From Pararoseomonas baculiformis (GTDB taxonomy: Bacteria; Pseudomonadota; Alphaproteobacteria; Acetobacterales; Acetobacteraceae), in contig NZ_JAGIZB010000001.1 in the NCBI RefSeq assembly GCF_017813395.1, positions 310,001 through 374,000 of the forward strand: DNA of 64,000 nucleotides, read 5' to 3'. Below are positions 56,575-64,000 of the stretch, piece by piece. Below the pieces are notes generated by a model. It searched no databases. It was not told the DNA's origin and worked only from the letters and a program-made list of their open reading frames with translations. The position numbers were made by a program, and so were the translations under genes. Numbering within the stretch: position 1 is the first letter of the stretch; the number at the start of each line of letters is the position of its first letter.

Positions 56575-57396
56575 TCACGCCCCTCCGGTAAGACCGACGC
56601 GCCAGGCCGGGCCGGCGCCGGGCACAGGCAGCCCGTCCGGGCCGGGCGGCTGGCTTGGCGCCAGGATCACACCGCCGCCCGCCAGTTCCTGCGCCGCCAC
56701 GCCCGGCGTGTTGCGCAGGCCCAGGCGCAGACGCGCGCCATCGATGGAGATGGCCAGGATGTCCACGCTGCCCACGGAAGGCTGGGCCAGGAGTTGGCGG
56801 CGCAGGGCCAGCCACTCTCCCAAGGAGCGGAAGCTCGTCCCGGCCTCGACATAGGAGGCCAGGGGCAGGCTGGCCGGCGCGCCGGACGGGCCGGAGAAAG
56901 CGCCGGAAGAGGAGGGAGGAGGCGCGCTTGCCGTGGAGGTGCCGCCGCCACCGCCACCGCCACCGCCACCACCGCCCCCACCGGAGGAGCCGCCACGGAA
57001 GCGGATGGTGTAGCGGCCGGAATAGCCGTTCAGCGTGGAGCGCTCCTGCTCCACCACCATGCTGGAGACCATGGACTCGATCTGGGCGGCCGAGGCATTC
57101 GGATTCGCCCCCGTGGCGGCCGCGTAGCGCTGGTAGGCCAGGCGCTGGGCATTCGCGATCGCCCGCTCCTTCGCCAGCACCGCATTGGCGGCCGTGGCCT
57201 CGGCCGGGACGCCCCGCTGCACCGCCGGATCATCCTGGGCCAGGGCGAAGGAGGGCGCCGCCAGCAGGGCCAGCCCCATCACCGCGCCCAGGATCGCGCG
57301 GGCTGTCGCCGGGCGGCGAATCGCACCCCCCTTCGGCGGGTGGATTGCACCGGAACACCGGACATGAAGGGTTCCGCGACCGTCTGTTTCGGGCAT
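56575..57396 (-). CDS. DUF2066-domain secreted protein with a poly-glycine linker
   Basis: The start is uncertain. The Met at 57396 is used because the one at 57459 overlaps purM; a later Met ([17 protein letters not shown]) would give the most compact signal peptide. Mature residues include [21 protein letters not shown]-like sequence, read as [20 protein letters not shown], and [18 protein letters not shown], which match the DUF2066 family of periplasmic proteins. A run of 14 glycines follows, then a Ser/Pro/Ala-rich stretch. The C-terminal domain contains [19 protein letters not shown]. Function is unknown. The gene opens the conserved minus-strand block with pgsA, the permease, hdaA, ppk and ppx, and is divergent from purM. 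Confidence 0.8.
   Translation of the reverse strand: MPETDGRGTLHVRCSGAIHPPKGGAIRRPATARAILGAVMGLALLAAPSFALAQDDPAVQRGVPAEATAANAVLAKERAIANAQRLAYQRYAAATGANPNASAAQIESMVSSMVVEQERSTLNGYSGRYTIRFRGGSSGGGGGGGGGGGGGGTSTASAPPPSSSGAFSGPSGAPASLPLASYVEAGTSFRSLGEWLALRRQLLAQPSVGSVDILAISIDGARLRLGLRNTPGVAAQELAGGGVILAPSQPPGPDGLPVPGAGPAWRVGLTGGA
56941..56982. repeat. GC-rich trinucleotide run encoding 14 glycines
   Basis: Fourteen consecutive codons, mostly GCC/ACC alternating on the plus strand (GGC/GGT on the coding strand), encode an uninterrupted poly-Gly tract inside the DUF2066 gene. Such tracts can vary in length by slippage in steps of three bases without shifting the frame. Confidence 0.8.
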
Positions 57397-57457
57397 AAGC
57401 CGCTCCCCGTGGACCACAAGCTGGTTCGCCCCTGGGGATAGCCGATCAAGGACCGCC

Positions 57458-58531
57458 ATGACCAGACTGACCTACCGCGACGCCGGGGTGGACATCGAGG
57501 CCGGTGACGCGCTGGTGGACCGGATCAAGCCCCTCGCTCGCTCCACGGACCGCAAGGGAACCATGGGGGGGCTCGGAGGTTTCGGCGCGCTGTTCGACCT
57601 GAAGGCGGCCGGCTTCCAGGACCCCGTCCTCGTCTCCTCCACGGATGGGGTGGGCACCAAGCTGCGCCTCGCGATCGATGCCAACCACCACGGCACCGTG
57701 GGGATCGACCTCGTGGCCATGTGCGTGAACGACCTGGTGGTGCAGGGCGCCGAGCCGCTCTTCTTCCTCGACTACTTCGCAACCGGGGCGCTGGACGTGG
57801 CCCAGGCGGCCGATGTGGTCTCCGGCATCGCCGAGGGTTGCCGGCAGGCCGGCTGCGCCCTGGTGGGCGGCGAGACCGCGGAGATGCCCGGCATGTACCA
57901 CAAGGGCGACTACGACCTGGCCGGCTTCTCCGTGGGCGCGGCCGAGCGCGGCGCGCTGCTCCCGGCTGGCGATGTGGGCGCGGGCGACGTGGTGCTGGGC
58001 CTCGGCGCTTCCGGCGTGCATTCCAACGGCTATTCCCTGGTGCGCCGCATCGTGGAGGCCGGGAAGGCCGCGCTGACCGGCCCCGCCCCCTTCGCCGAGG
58101 GCAAGACCCTGGGCGAGGCGCTGCTGGAGCCCACCCGCATCTATGTGAAGCCGGTCCTGGCGCTGCACCGCGCCGGGCTGATCAAGGCGGCCGCGCATAT
58201 CACCGGCGGCGGCCTGCCGGGCAACCTGCCGCGCGTGCTGCCCGGGAACACGGTGGCGGTGGTGGATGCGAAGGCCTGGCCCGTGCCCCCGGTCTTCGGC
58301 TGGCTGGCCCGCACCGGCGGGGTGGAGCCGGAGGAGATGCTGCGCGTCTTCAACTGCGGCATCGGCATGTGCCTGGTGGTGGAGGCCGGGAAGGCGGATG
58401 CCGCCATCGCCATGCTGAAGGAGCACGGCGAAACCGCCCACCGCATCGGCCGCATCGAGGCCGCGAAGGGCGAAGGCAAGGACGAGGCCGAGGTGAGGAT
58501 GGAAGGCCTTTCCGCCGCATGGCCCAACTGA
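57458..58531 (+). CDS. purM: Phosphoribosylformylglycinamidine cyclo-ligase (AIR synthetase)
   Basis: PurM closes the imidazole ring of purines using ATP, converting FGAM to AIR. The 357-residue protein starts [20 protein letters not shown], the canonical N-terminus. Markers are [40 protein letters not shown] with [12 protein letters not shown], and the substrate/ATP-site segments [20 protein letters not shown] and [33 protein letters not shown] is also conserved. Length and motifs are complete. purN begins 13 bp before its end, a translationally coupled pair found in many bacteria. Confidence 0.97.
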   Translation: MTRLTYRDAGVDIEAGDALVDRIKPLARSTDRKGTMGGLGGFGALFDLKAAGFQDPVLVSSTDGVGTKLRLAIDANHHGTVGIDLVAMCVNDLVVQGAEPLFFLDYFATGALDVAQAADVVSGIAEGCRQAGCALVGGETAEMPGMYHKGDYDLAGFSVGAAERGALLPAGDVGAGDVVLGLGASGVHSNGYSLVRRIVEAGKAALTGPAPFAEGKTLGEALLEPTRIYVKPVLALHRAGLIKAAAHITGGGLPGNLPRVLPGNTVAVVDAKAWPVPPVFGWLARTGGVEPEEMLRVFNCGIGMCLVVEAGKADAAIAMLKEHGETAHRIGRIEAAKGEGKDEAEVRMEGLSAAWPN

Positions 58532-59205
58532 AGCGGCGCGTCGCGGTCCTCATCTCGGGCCGCGGCAGCAATCTGGGGGCGCTGATCGCGGCGGCACGCC
58601 ATCCGGACTACCCGGCGGAACTCGCGCTCGTCCTCTCCAACAAGGCGGATGCCGCCGGGCTGGAGCGGGCGCGGGAGGCCGGGATCCCGACAGCCGTGGT
58701 CGAAAGCCGCCCCTTCGGAAAGGACCGCGCGGGGTTCGAGGCCGCCATGCAGGCGAGGCTGGACGAGGCGGGGATCGGGCTGATCGCGCTTGCCGGCTTC
58801 ATGCGCGTGCTGACCGAGGGCTTCGTCTCGGCCTGGGCCGGGCGGATGCTGAACATCCATCCCAGCCTCCTGCCTGCCTTCCCCGGGCTGGATACCCATG
58901 CCCGGGCCCTGGCAGCCGGGGTGCGGCTGCATGGCTGCACGGTCCATTTCGTGACGCCGGGCGTGGATGAAGGGCCGGTGATCGCCCAGGCCGCCGTACC
59001 CGTGCTGCCCGGGGATGACGAAGCTGCCCTCGCGGGCCGCGTCCTCGGGCAGGAGCACCGCCTCTACCCGGCCGCCCTGGCCTGGGTGGCCTCCGGCGCC
59101 GCGCGGCTGGAGGGGGGGCGCGTGGCGCTGGATGTGCCGATGGCCGAGGGCGCCTTCGCCAACCCCTTGCCCGCTCTCGCGGCGCTGCCTACAGAAACGA
59201 CCTGA
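58519..59205 (+). CDS. purN: Phosphoribosylglycinamide formyltransferase
   Basis: PurN transfers a formyl group from 10-formyltetrahydrofolate to GAR. The start at 58519 ([10 protein letters not shown]) overlaps purM by 13 bp; the longer frame upstream is a shadow of purM. The 228-residue protein has [20 protein letters not shown], with the phosphate-binding SGxGSN, and [19 protein letters not shown]. It also has the catalytic Asn-His-Asp set in [20 protein letters not shown] and [19 protein letters not shown]. The usual Lys in FPGxxxH is replaced by Leu (FPGLDTH), a minor variant. The ribosome-binding site lies inside purM. Confidence 0.96.
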   Translation: MAQLKRRVAVLISGRGSNLGALIAAARHPDYPAELALVLSNKADAAGLERAREAGIPTAVVESRPFGKDRAGFEAAMQARLDEAGIGLIALAGFMRVLTEGFVSAWAGRMLNIHPSLLPAFPGLDTHARALAAGVRLHGCTVHFVTPGVDEGPVIAQAAVPVLPGDDEAALAGRVLGQEHRLYPAALAWVASGAARLEGGRVALDVPMAEGAFANPLPALAALPTETT

Positions 59206-59251
59206 CAGGACGCCGCCCTCTTTCGGTGCGGCCCATCACGAGGTGGACCCC

Positions 59252-59410
59252 ATGGCCGAGGCCGAGCAGCACATCGACTATGTTGAGGTGAAGTCCAAGG
59301 ACATCATCGCCGAGCGCCAGACCGGCTGGGCCATGTTCACCAAGGCCACCGTCTGGGGGATCGTCGCAGTGGTGCTCCTGCTGGTTTTCATAAAGGTATT
59401 CTTCGGCTGA
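59252..59410 (+). CDS. aa3-type cytochrome c oxidase subunit IV
   Basis: A 52-residue protein with start at 59252 (MAEAEQHIDYVEVKSKD), preceded by GAGGTGG. The acidic/polar N-terminus is followed by RQTGWAMFTKATVWG and a single C-terminal transmembrane helix, IVAVVLLLVFIKVFFG. This matches the short alphaproteobacterial aa3 oxidase subunit IV, which lies at the outside of the oxidase complex and has no known catalytic role. The main oxidase genes are not in this window. It lies 46 bp after purN, and a strong hairpin follows. Confidence 0.85.
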   Translation: MAEAEQHIDYVEVKSKDIIAERQTGWAMFTKATVWGIVAVVLLLVFIKVFFG

Positions 59411-59412
59411 GC

Positions 59413-59443
59413 AGGCCGCCGTCGGGCCGCCCCCGGGTGGCCT
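59413..59443. terminator. Strong hairpin between oxidase subunit IV and a convergent gene
   Basis: AGGCCGCC (59413-59420) pairs with GGTGGCCT (59436-59443) with one G-T wobble. After a 2-nt bulge the stem continues CGGG/CCCG around a 5-nt loop. It starts two bases after the oxidase-subunit stop and reaches the stop codon of the convergent gene. Without a T-run, its role as a bidirectional terminator is likely but unproven. Confidence 0.5.
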
Positions 59444-60050
59444 AGCGGCGCGGCAGCCCCAGCCCGAGGCTCCGGGCCATGTCGCCGAGATCGACGCGGC
59501 GATAGCCCTCGGGAACGCGGAAGCGCGCGGGGTCGTGGCGGGTGTATTGCACCCGCGTGGCCTCCACCCCCTCGCCCCGCTCGTTCACGCCGCGCAGCAG
59601 CACGCCATCCGCCGTCAGGCAGGCGGTGCCGCGCTGGCCCCTCTCCTCCCAGCGGTAGTTCGTGCAGCTCTGGCCGGCCTGGCTGGCCTGGCCCAGGCGC
59701 GTCAGCCGGGTGTTCTCCGCCAGGCGCAGATAGCGCATGGCTTCCTCCTGGCGGATCGGGCTGGGGGTCACCACGCGCATGGAGTCCATCACCATCTCCG
59801 TCCGCCCGGTGCGGCGGTCCGCCAGCGCCCAGGCGGGCATGGAGGGGGATTCCACCCGCAGCCGCCCCTCCGAGGCCAGGGCCGCCACGGTGAACTCCCT
59901 GGGCGTCTGCGGGGAGGCATTGCCGAGCACCCGGTACTCCACGGTCACGTCCCGGGTGGGGAAGGTGGCCGGGCGGTTCTGGGCAAGGGCGCCGCTGGAC
60001 AGGGCCGCCAGGGCAAGGCCAGGGATCAAGGCGGGGAACAGGCGGCGCAT
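59442..60050 (-). CDS. Secreted protein of unknown function, 202 aa
   Basis: The start at 60050 is supported by GGAGG five bases upstream. MRRLFPALIPGLALAALSSG followed by ALAQNRP is a Sec signal peptide. The mature part begins with beta-strand-like sequence (RDVTVEYRVLGNASPQTPRE) and continues with LRVESPSMPAWALADRRTGR and TEMVMDSMRVVT. It contains an isolated Cys pair (QSCTNYRW and TACLTADG) and ends YRRVDLGDMARSLG. The pattern of a strand-rich domain binding a lipid or metal, as in DUF4412-type proteins, is a loose resemblance only. No function is assigned. It is the last gene of the minus-strand group. Confidence 0.75.
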   Translation of the reverse strand: MRRLFPALIPGLALAALSSGALAQNRPATFPTRDVTVEYRVLGNASPQTPREFTVAALASEGRLRVESPSMPAWALADRRTGRTEMVMDSMRVVTPSPIRQEEAMRYLRLAENTRLTRLGQASQAGQSCTNYRWEERGQRGTACLTADGVLLRGVNERGEGVEATRVQYTRHDPARFRVPEGYRRVDLGDMARSLGLGLPRR

Positions 60051-60128
60051 GGGCCCTCCGGTCAGCAGGCCGTCCACAAAAGGGCCCGGCACGGCGGCAT
60101 CACAAGGGCAGGTCCGCTCAAAGCCCTG

Positions 60129-61598
60129 TCAGAGCTGGGACTCCAGGGGCAGCATCCCCACCAGCCTGGCCAGGATGCGGCGCGAGACGGAGGCGTCCGG
60201 CTCCACATGACGGGTGACCTCCGCCCCGCCCACCTCGGCGGTCCAGGCCAGGCCCGACCCGCTGCGCGTCACCCGCCAGCTCCGTGCCGGTTCGGCCAGC
60301 CGCCCATGCTCGGCGCAGAGCTGCCGCGCGATCTCGGGGTGGTGGACGAAGGTCCCCATCTCCGTGTTCAGCATCACGGAGCGGGGATCGAGGTTGAAGG
60401 AGCCGACGAAGGCGGTCTCGCAATCCACCACCAGCGCCTTGGTGTGCAGGCTGGCACCGCGGGAGCCGAAGACGCTCGCCCCTTCCTCGCCGGAGGGCTT
60501 CAGCTCATGCAGCTCCACCCCGGCCTCCAGCAGCCGCTCCCGGTAGCGGGCATATCCGCCATGGACCGCGACGACATCGGTGGCGGCCAGGGAGTTGGTG
60601 ACGACCGAGATCCGCACGCCCCGACGTGCCAGATCCTCCAGCAGGGCGGCCCCCTCGGCACCCGGCACGAAATAGGGGGAGATGAGCAGCGCCTCCTGCC
60701 GCGCCGTCCGCAGCACCGCGAGGATGGTGGTGGCCAGGCAGTCGGCCTCGGGCGCGAGGCCCAGGGCCTTCTCAGGCGGATCGGCGAGCACCTGGATGTC
60801 ATGCGGCCCCACCGATGAGCGGCGGGAGGGGTCGCCTTTCAGCACCTCCGCCACATCGGCATCGGCGCGAAGCTCCTCGAACAGGGGCTTGGCCTCGGGC
60901 GCGCGCCAGGCGGCTTCCAGCCTCGCCGTCAGTCCGCGCAGCCCGTTCCGCCGGCGCGGCAGCTGGGAAACCTCGGTGACCGGCCGGGCCAGGCGGTGGT
61001 TCCAGTAGCGCTCGAAGATGTGCTGGGCGGAAGCCGCGGCCTCGCCGCAGATAGCCAGGTCCAGGTCACGGAAGTTGAACTCCCCGGACGCGTCGAAATA
61101 CTCGTCCCCGATATTGCGGCCGCCGCAGATGGCCAGCTGGCCATCGGCGATCCAGGCCTTGTTGTGCATGCGGCGGTTCAGGTGCCAGCCGCCGAATGCG
61201 ATCTCCAGCAGCAGGCCGAGCTGGCCGAAGCGACGCCAGGTCGTTGCGTTGAACAGGCGCACCTCGATGTTGGGATGCGCGTCCATGGCCGTCAGCACCC
61301 GTTCGCGGCCGATGGCATACATGTCGTCCAGCAGGACGCGCACGCGCACGCCACGATCGGCCACCCGCATCACCTCGCGCGCCAGCAGGCGGCCGGTCAG
61401 GTCGTCGCGCCAGATGTAGTATTGCAGGTCAAGGCTGGCGGTGGCGGCCCGTGCGGCCTGCACGCGCGCGGCGAAGGCCGCCAGCCCGCTGGTCATGAGC
61501 GCGACGGCGCTGCCCTGCCCGGCCTGAGCCCCAGCCCTCGCCGGGAGGTCCGCGAGCATCAAGCCCGCCTCCCTGCCCGGATCGGGGAAGCGCGCCAT
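60129..61598 (-). CDS. Phospholipase D-family protein (cardiolipin synthase-like)
   Basis: The start at 61598 (MARFPDPGREAG) overlaps the upstream endonuclease-family stop as ATGA. The 489-residue protein has two HKD catalytic motifs. The first is MHNKAWIADGQLAICGGRNI with GDEYFD; the second is LHTKALVVDCETAFVGSFNL with DPRS. The N-terminal LDLQYYIWRDDLTGRLLARE and VRVRVLLDDMYAIGRER are typical of bacterial cardiolipin synthases and related PLD enzymes. No N-terminal transmembrane helices are present, unlike ClsA, so it resembles the ClsB/ClsC group. The likely reaction is phosphatidyl transfer or hydrolysis. Its neighbour is an endonuclease/exonuclease/phosphatase-fold protein, as in ClsB-YbhP type loci. 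Confidence 0.88.
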   Translation of the reverse strand: MARFPDPGREAGLMLADLPARAGAQAGQGSAVALMTSGLAAFAARVQAARAATASLDLQYYIWRDDLTGRLLAREVMRVADRGVRVRVLLDDMYAIGRERVLTAMDAHPNIEVRLFNATTWRRFGQLGLLLEIAFGGWHLNRRMHNKAWIADGQLAICGGRNIGDEYFDASGEFNFRDLDLAICGEAAASAQHIFERYWNHRLARPVTEVSQLPRRRNGLRGLTARLEAAWRAPEAKPLFEELRADADVAEVLKGDPSRRSSVGPHDIQVLADPPEKALGLAPEADCLATTILAVLRTARQEALLISPYFVPGAEGAALLEDLARRGVRISVVTNSLAATDVVAVHGGYARYRERLLEAGVELHELKPSGEEGASVFGSRGASLHTKALVVDCETAFVGSFNLDPRSVMLNTEMGTFVHHPEIARQLCAEHGRLAEPARSWRVTRSGSGLAWTAEVGGAEVTRHVEPDASVSRRILARLVGMLPLESQL

Positions 61599-62458
61599 CA
61601 GGCGGCGTCGGCCAAGGAGGCGGGCGGCCTCGCCTCCCCGAAGGCGGCCGCGAGGTCCAGCCTCGCCTTCAGGGGAAGATGGTCGGAGGCGATACGCGAA
61701 AGCGGTGTATCGTGCGCCTCCAGCGCCCGCACCAGGTTGTGCGGGCGGCCCAGGATCCGGTCGAGCGAGAAGACCGGCATCCGGCTTGGGAAGGTCGCCG
61801 GGCCGGGCCGGGCCGTGCCGAAGCTGCCCTCCAGCCCCCGCAGGGAGGAGCGGCGGCCCGGGCGCCATTCGTTCAGGTCGCCGAGCATCACGGTGGGGAT
61901 GTGGTCATCCTCGGCGATGGAACCAAGGATGGCCTCCACCTGCTGGGAGCGGTGGCGCCGCAAAAGGCCGAAATGGGCGGCCACCACGCGCAGCGGCCCG
62001 GCCGGGAATTCCAGGTCCACCACCGCCGCGCCGCGCGGCTCCCCACCCGGCAGGGCCAGGCGCCGGACCCGGACGGCATGGCCGCCGCGCACGAGCAGGG
62101 CGTTGCCGTGCCAGCCATGGCCCTGCGGGATGACGGAAAGCGGCACCAGCCGCAGCCCCGTGCGGCGCTCGATGCCGACCATGTCCAGCAGCCCGACCCG
62201 GCGCCCGAAGCGCCGATCCGCCTCCTGCAGCGCCAGGATGTCGGCGCCGAGTTCGGCGATCACATCGGCGATGCGCGAGGGGTCAAAGCGCTTATCCAGG
62301 CCGACGCATTTGTGGACATTGTAGGAGGCGACCGTCAGCGCATCCGGCGGGACCGGACCGTGATCCACAGGCAGGGCGCTGAAACGGCCTCGTAGCTCGG
62401 CCATGACACGGGGCAGAGCAGTCTCTCGGCCGAGGGACGGCCGAACGAAGGCTGACAT
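61598..62458 (-). CDS. Endonuclease/exonuclease/phosphatase-family protein
   Basis: The start at 62458 (MSAFVRPSLGRETA) is one of several possible; 62404 and 62584 are others. The EEP fold is evident: LTVASYNVHKCVGLDKRFDP, with the metal-binding Asn, then LGADILALQEADRRFGRR with the catalytic Glu. LRVVAAHFGLLRRHRSQQ, IPTVMLGDLNEWRPG with the catalytic Asp-Asn pair, and the terminal SDHLPLKARL complete it. Members cleave DNA, phosphodiesters or inositol/lipid phosphates. The 4-bp overlap with a PLD-type synthase recalls E. coli ybhP-clsB, which suggests a lipid-head-group role rather than DNA repair. This is inference from context. Confidence 0.88.
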   Translation of the reverse strand: MSAFVRPSLGRETALPRVMAELRGRFSALPVDHGPVPPDALTVASYNVHKCVGLDKRFDPSRIADVIAELGADILALQEADRRFGRRVGLLDMVGIERRTGLRLVPLSVIPQGHGWHGNALLVRGGHAVRVRRLALPGGEPRGAAVVDLEFPAGPLRVVAAHFGLLRRHRSQQVEAILGSIAEDDHIPTVMLGDLNEWRPGRRSSLRGLEGSFGTARPGPATFPSRMPVFSLDRILGRPHNLVRALEAHDTPLSRIASDHLPLKARLDLAAAFGEARPPASLADAA

Positions 62459-62626
62459 CATCCTGTCTTCAAACCTGGACGGTGGGCGACCAGCCGCCCG
62501 GGAGGAAGCCATTTGGGAATACACCGAGGTTAATCCAAGCTCGGCAGGAACGCGCGGGGTGGCGCGAGGCTGCGATGCCGGCATGCCGCCGGAGCATCTG
62601 ACATTTGCGCGAGGCGGTGCGGTGCA

Positions 62627-63103
62627 TCACGTCCAGCCCGGCATGGGTTTTCCGTCAACCGGGTTGCAGGGCGGCGGCGGCACGGCCGCGATCCTTGCCC
62701 TCACCTCCTCCAGCTCGGCGGGATCGCCGCGGCAGATATCGTATTCCGCACCGCCCGGATAAGCGCCGACCAGTTCGAAGTCCTCGCTGGCCCATTCGCG
62801 GCAGTGGCCGATACCGGCCGGGATCACCACCGCATCGCCGGCACGAAGAGTGATGCTGCGCCCCTCCGGCCCGCCGAAGCGGATGCGCGCCGCGCCCTGG
62901 GACACGCCCAGCGCCTCATGCGCGATGCTGTGGAAGTGATGAAAGGGAAAGACGCCGTTGGTCCATGCGTTGGACCAGCCATGCCCGGCGAAATGCGCCG
63001 TGATGGCCTCCGCACCGGCGGTCAGCACGCCACGCCAGACCACCAGCGGCCATCCTGAATTCGGGATGCCGCCGGAGGGGGCGAAGCGGTGCTGCTCAGT
63101 CAT
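62627..63103 (-). CDS. Cupin-domain protein
   Basis: The start at 63103 ([12 protein letters not shown]) overlaps the ftsK 3' end by 8 bp. The 158-residue protein has a single cupin barrel. The first motif appears as [20 protein letters not shown], with a His/Glu set G(x)5HxHx3-4E partly degenerate. The second is [18 protein letters not shown], matching PxG-x2-[18 protein letters not shown] between them is typical. The family binds a metal and includes many enzymes and sugar-binding proteins, but no specific role can be assigned. A Pro/Cys-rich C-terminal tail ([16 protein letters not shown]) follows. It is translationally linked to ftsK. Confidence 0.82.
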   Translation of the reverse strand: MTEQHRFAPSGGIPNSGWPLVVWRGVLTAGAEAITAHFAGHGWSNAWTNGVFPFHHFHSIAHEALGVSQGAARIRFGGPEGRSITLRAGDAVVIPAGIGHCREWASEDFELVGAYPGGAEYDICRGDPAELEEVRARIAAVPPPPCNPVDGKPMPGWT

Positions 63104-64000
63104 CGACGCTGGCGCGCGCGAGCACCTCGCGCTTGCCGACATGGTTGGCCGGGCCCACCACGCCCTCGCGCTCCATCTGCTCGATCAGCTTGGCGGCGCG
63201 GTTGTAGCCGATGTTGAGGTGGCGCTGGACGAAGCTGGTGCTCGCCTTGCCCTCGCGCGTGACGAGCGCAACGGCCTGCTCGTAGAGGCCCTTCTCGCCG
63301 CCGCCATCGAAGGCCGGCATGGAGCCGCCCTCCTCCTCGTCCTCGGTTTCCGTGACCTCCTCGATATAGGCAGGCTCCCCCTGCTCCCGCAGGAAGTCCA
63401 CCACGCGCTCCACCTCCTCGTCGGAGACGAAGGGGCCGTGGACGCGGTTCACGCGGCCGCCGCCGGCCATATGCAGCATGTCGCCCTGGCCCAGCAGCTG
63501 CTCCGCGCCCTGCTCGCCCAGGATGGTGCGGCTGTCGATCTTGCTCGTCACCGCGAAGGAGATGCGCGTCGGGAAATTCGCCTTGATGGTGCCGGTGATG
63601 ACATCCACCGAGGGGCGCTGCGTGGCCATGATCACGTGGATGCCCGCGGCGCGCGCCATCTGCGCCAGGCGCTGCACGGCCGCCTCGATCTCCTTGCCCG
63701 CGACGATCATCAGGTCCGCCATCTCGTCGATGACGACGACGATCATGGGCAGGGCCTGCAGGTTCAGCGGCTGGTCCTCGAAGACCGGCTTGCCCGTCTC
63801 GGGATCGAAGCCGGTCTGCACGCGGCGCGTCAGCTGGTCGCCGCGCGTGGCGGCGGCGGTGACCTTCTCGTTGTAGCCGCCGATGTTGCGGACGCCGAGC
63901 TGGCTCATCGCCTTGTAGCGGCGCTCCATCTCGCGGACCGTCCATTTCAGCGCGCCGATCGCCTTGGGCGGTTCCGTCACCACGGGCGCGAGCAGATGCG
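63096..64000 (-). CDS. ftsK: DNA translocase FtsK, C-terminal part (5' end outside window)
   Basis: The frame is open to the window edge ([19 protein letters not shown]), so only the last 300 or so residues are seen. They contain the end of the RecA-like motor: [20 protein letters not shown] (Walker B), [20 protein letters not shown] and [20 protein letters not shown] with DMLHM. The winged-helix gamma domain follows: [40 protein letters not shown] and VGKREVL. This domain reads KOPS-type sequences to orient translocation. FtsK pumps the chromosome termini at the septum and activates dimer resolution. The N-terminal membrane and linker regions and Walker A lie outside the window. Confidence 0.96.
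   Translation of the reverse strand, partial: HLLAPVVTEPPKAIGALKWTVREMERRYKAMSQLGVRNIGGYNEKVTAAATRGDQLTRRVQTGFDPETGKPVFEDQPLNLQALPMIVVVIDEMADLMIVAGKEIEAAVQRLAQMARAAGIHVIMATQRPSVDVITGTIKANFPTRISFAVTSKIDSRTILGEQGAEQLLGQGDMLHMAGGGRVNRVHGPFVSDEEVERVVDFLREQGEPAYIEEVTETEDEEEGGSMPAFDGGGEKGLYEQAVALVTREGKASTSFVQRHLNIGYNRAAKLIEQMEREGVVGPANHVGKREVLARASVDD

Noticed and set aside
56941-56982. Possible CRISPR or minisatellite array at the GCC/ACC run
   Set aside because: It is a single trinucleotide run inside a coding frame, with no spacers and no repeats of CRISPR length.

Overview
The window is a gene-dense, very GC-rich chromosomal segment from an alphaproteobacterium. Acetobacteraceae (Roseomonas-like) is the best guess. 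That rests on the codon bias, TRAP transporters, HWE-type kinases, the DnaA-like HdaA protein, a tiny aa3-oxidase subunit IV and the block purN-purM / DUF2066-pgsA-permease-hdaA-ppk-ppx. I see no rRNA, tRNA, insertion sequence, phage gene or CRISPR array. It reads as core chromosome with some accessory sensing and transport genes, and no gene-free gap exceeds about 200 bp.

Layout. 1-2.1 kb: end of a hybrid histidine kinase, a small unknown protein and a VOC-fold protein. 2.2-5.3 kb: a complete TRAP transporter (dctP-dctQ-dctM). 5.4-8.2 kb: an unusual cassette of two related P-loop GTPases around an oppositely oriented membrane protein. 8.2-14.8 kb: aspartate dehydrogenase-like protein, lone receiver, aldo/keto reductase, two secreted unknowns, molybdopterin sulfite-oxidase-like enzyme, TVP38-type membrane protein and a family 2 glycosyltransferase. 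15-21 kb: ctaA, a four-PAS kinase and tldD in an overlapping run, then a TauE-like permease and a GNAT acetyltransferase. 21-23.6 kb: an orphan TRAP-type binding protein overlapping a methyl-accepting chemotaxis protein. 23.7-29.3 kb: gshA, rsmE, ubiA, a methyltransferase, and a receiver protein converging on an HWE kinase.

29.3-46.8 kb (minus strand) is the centrepiece: glgE, treS-maltokinase fusion, glgB, glgX, treZ, malQ, treY. Four of the six junctions are 4-bp ATGA overlaps and the other three spacings are short. Together they encode a closed trehalose/alpha-glucan cycle. TreS interconverts maltose and trehalose, its maltokinase half makes maltose-1-phosphate, GlgE polymerises it and GlgB branches it. 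GlgX, MalQ, TreY and TreZ return glucan to trehalose. No glgC or glgA is present here. GlgE carries an N-terminal domain of about 430 residues that looks like a degenerate GH13 barrel.

46.9-57.4 kb (minus): DUF2066 protein, pgsA-like enzyme (with no obvious start codon), AI-2E-type permease, hdaA, ppk, ppx and a large hybrid kinase. 57.5-59.4 kb (plus): purM, purN and oxidase subunit IV. 59.4-64 kb (minus): the 3' part of ftsK, a cupin, an endonuclease/exonuclease/phosphatase protein overlapping a phospholipase-D-type synthase, and a secreted unknown. Several palindromes in divergent or leader regions are listed as candidate control sites. All were found by eye and are unproven.
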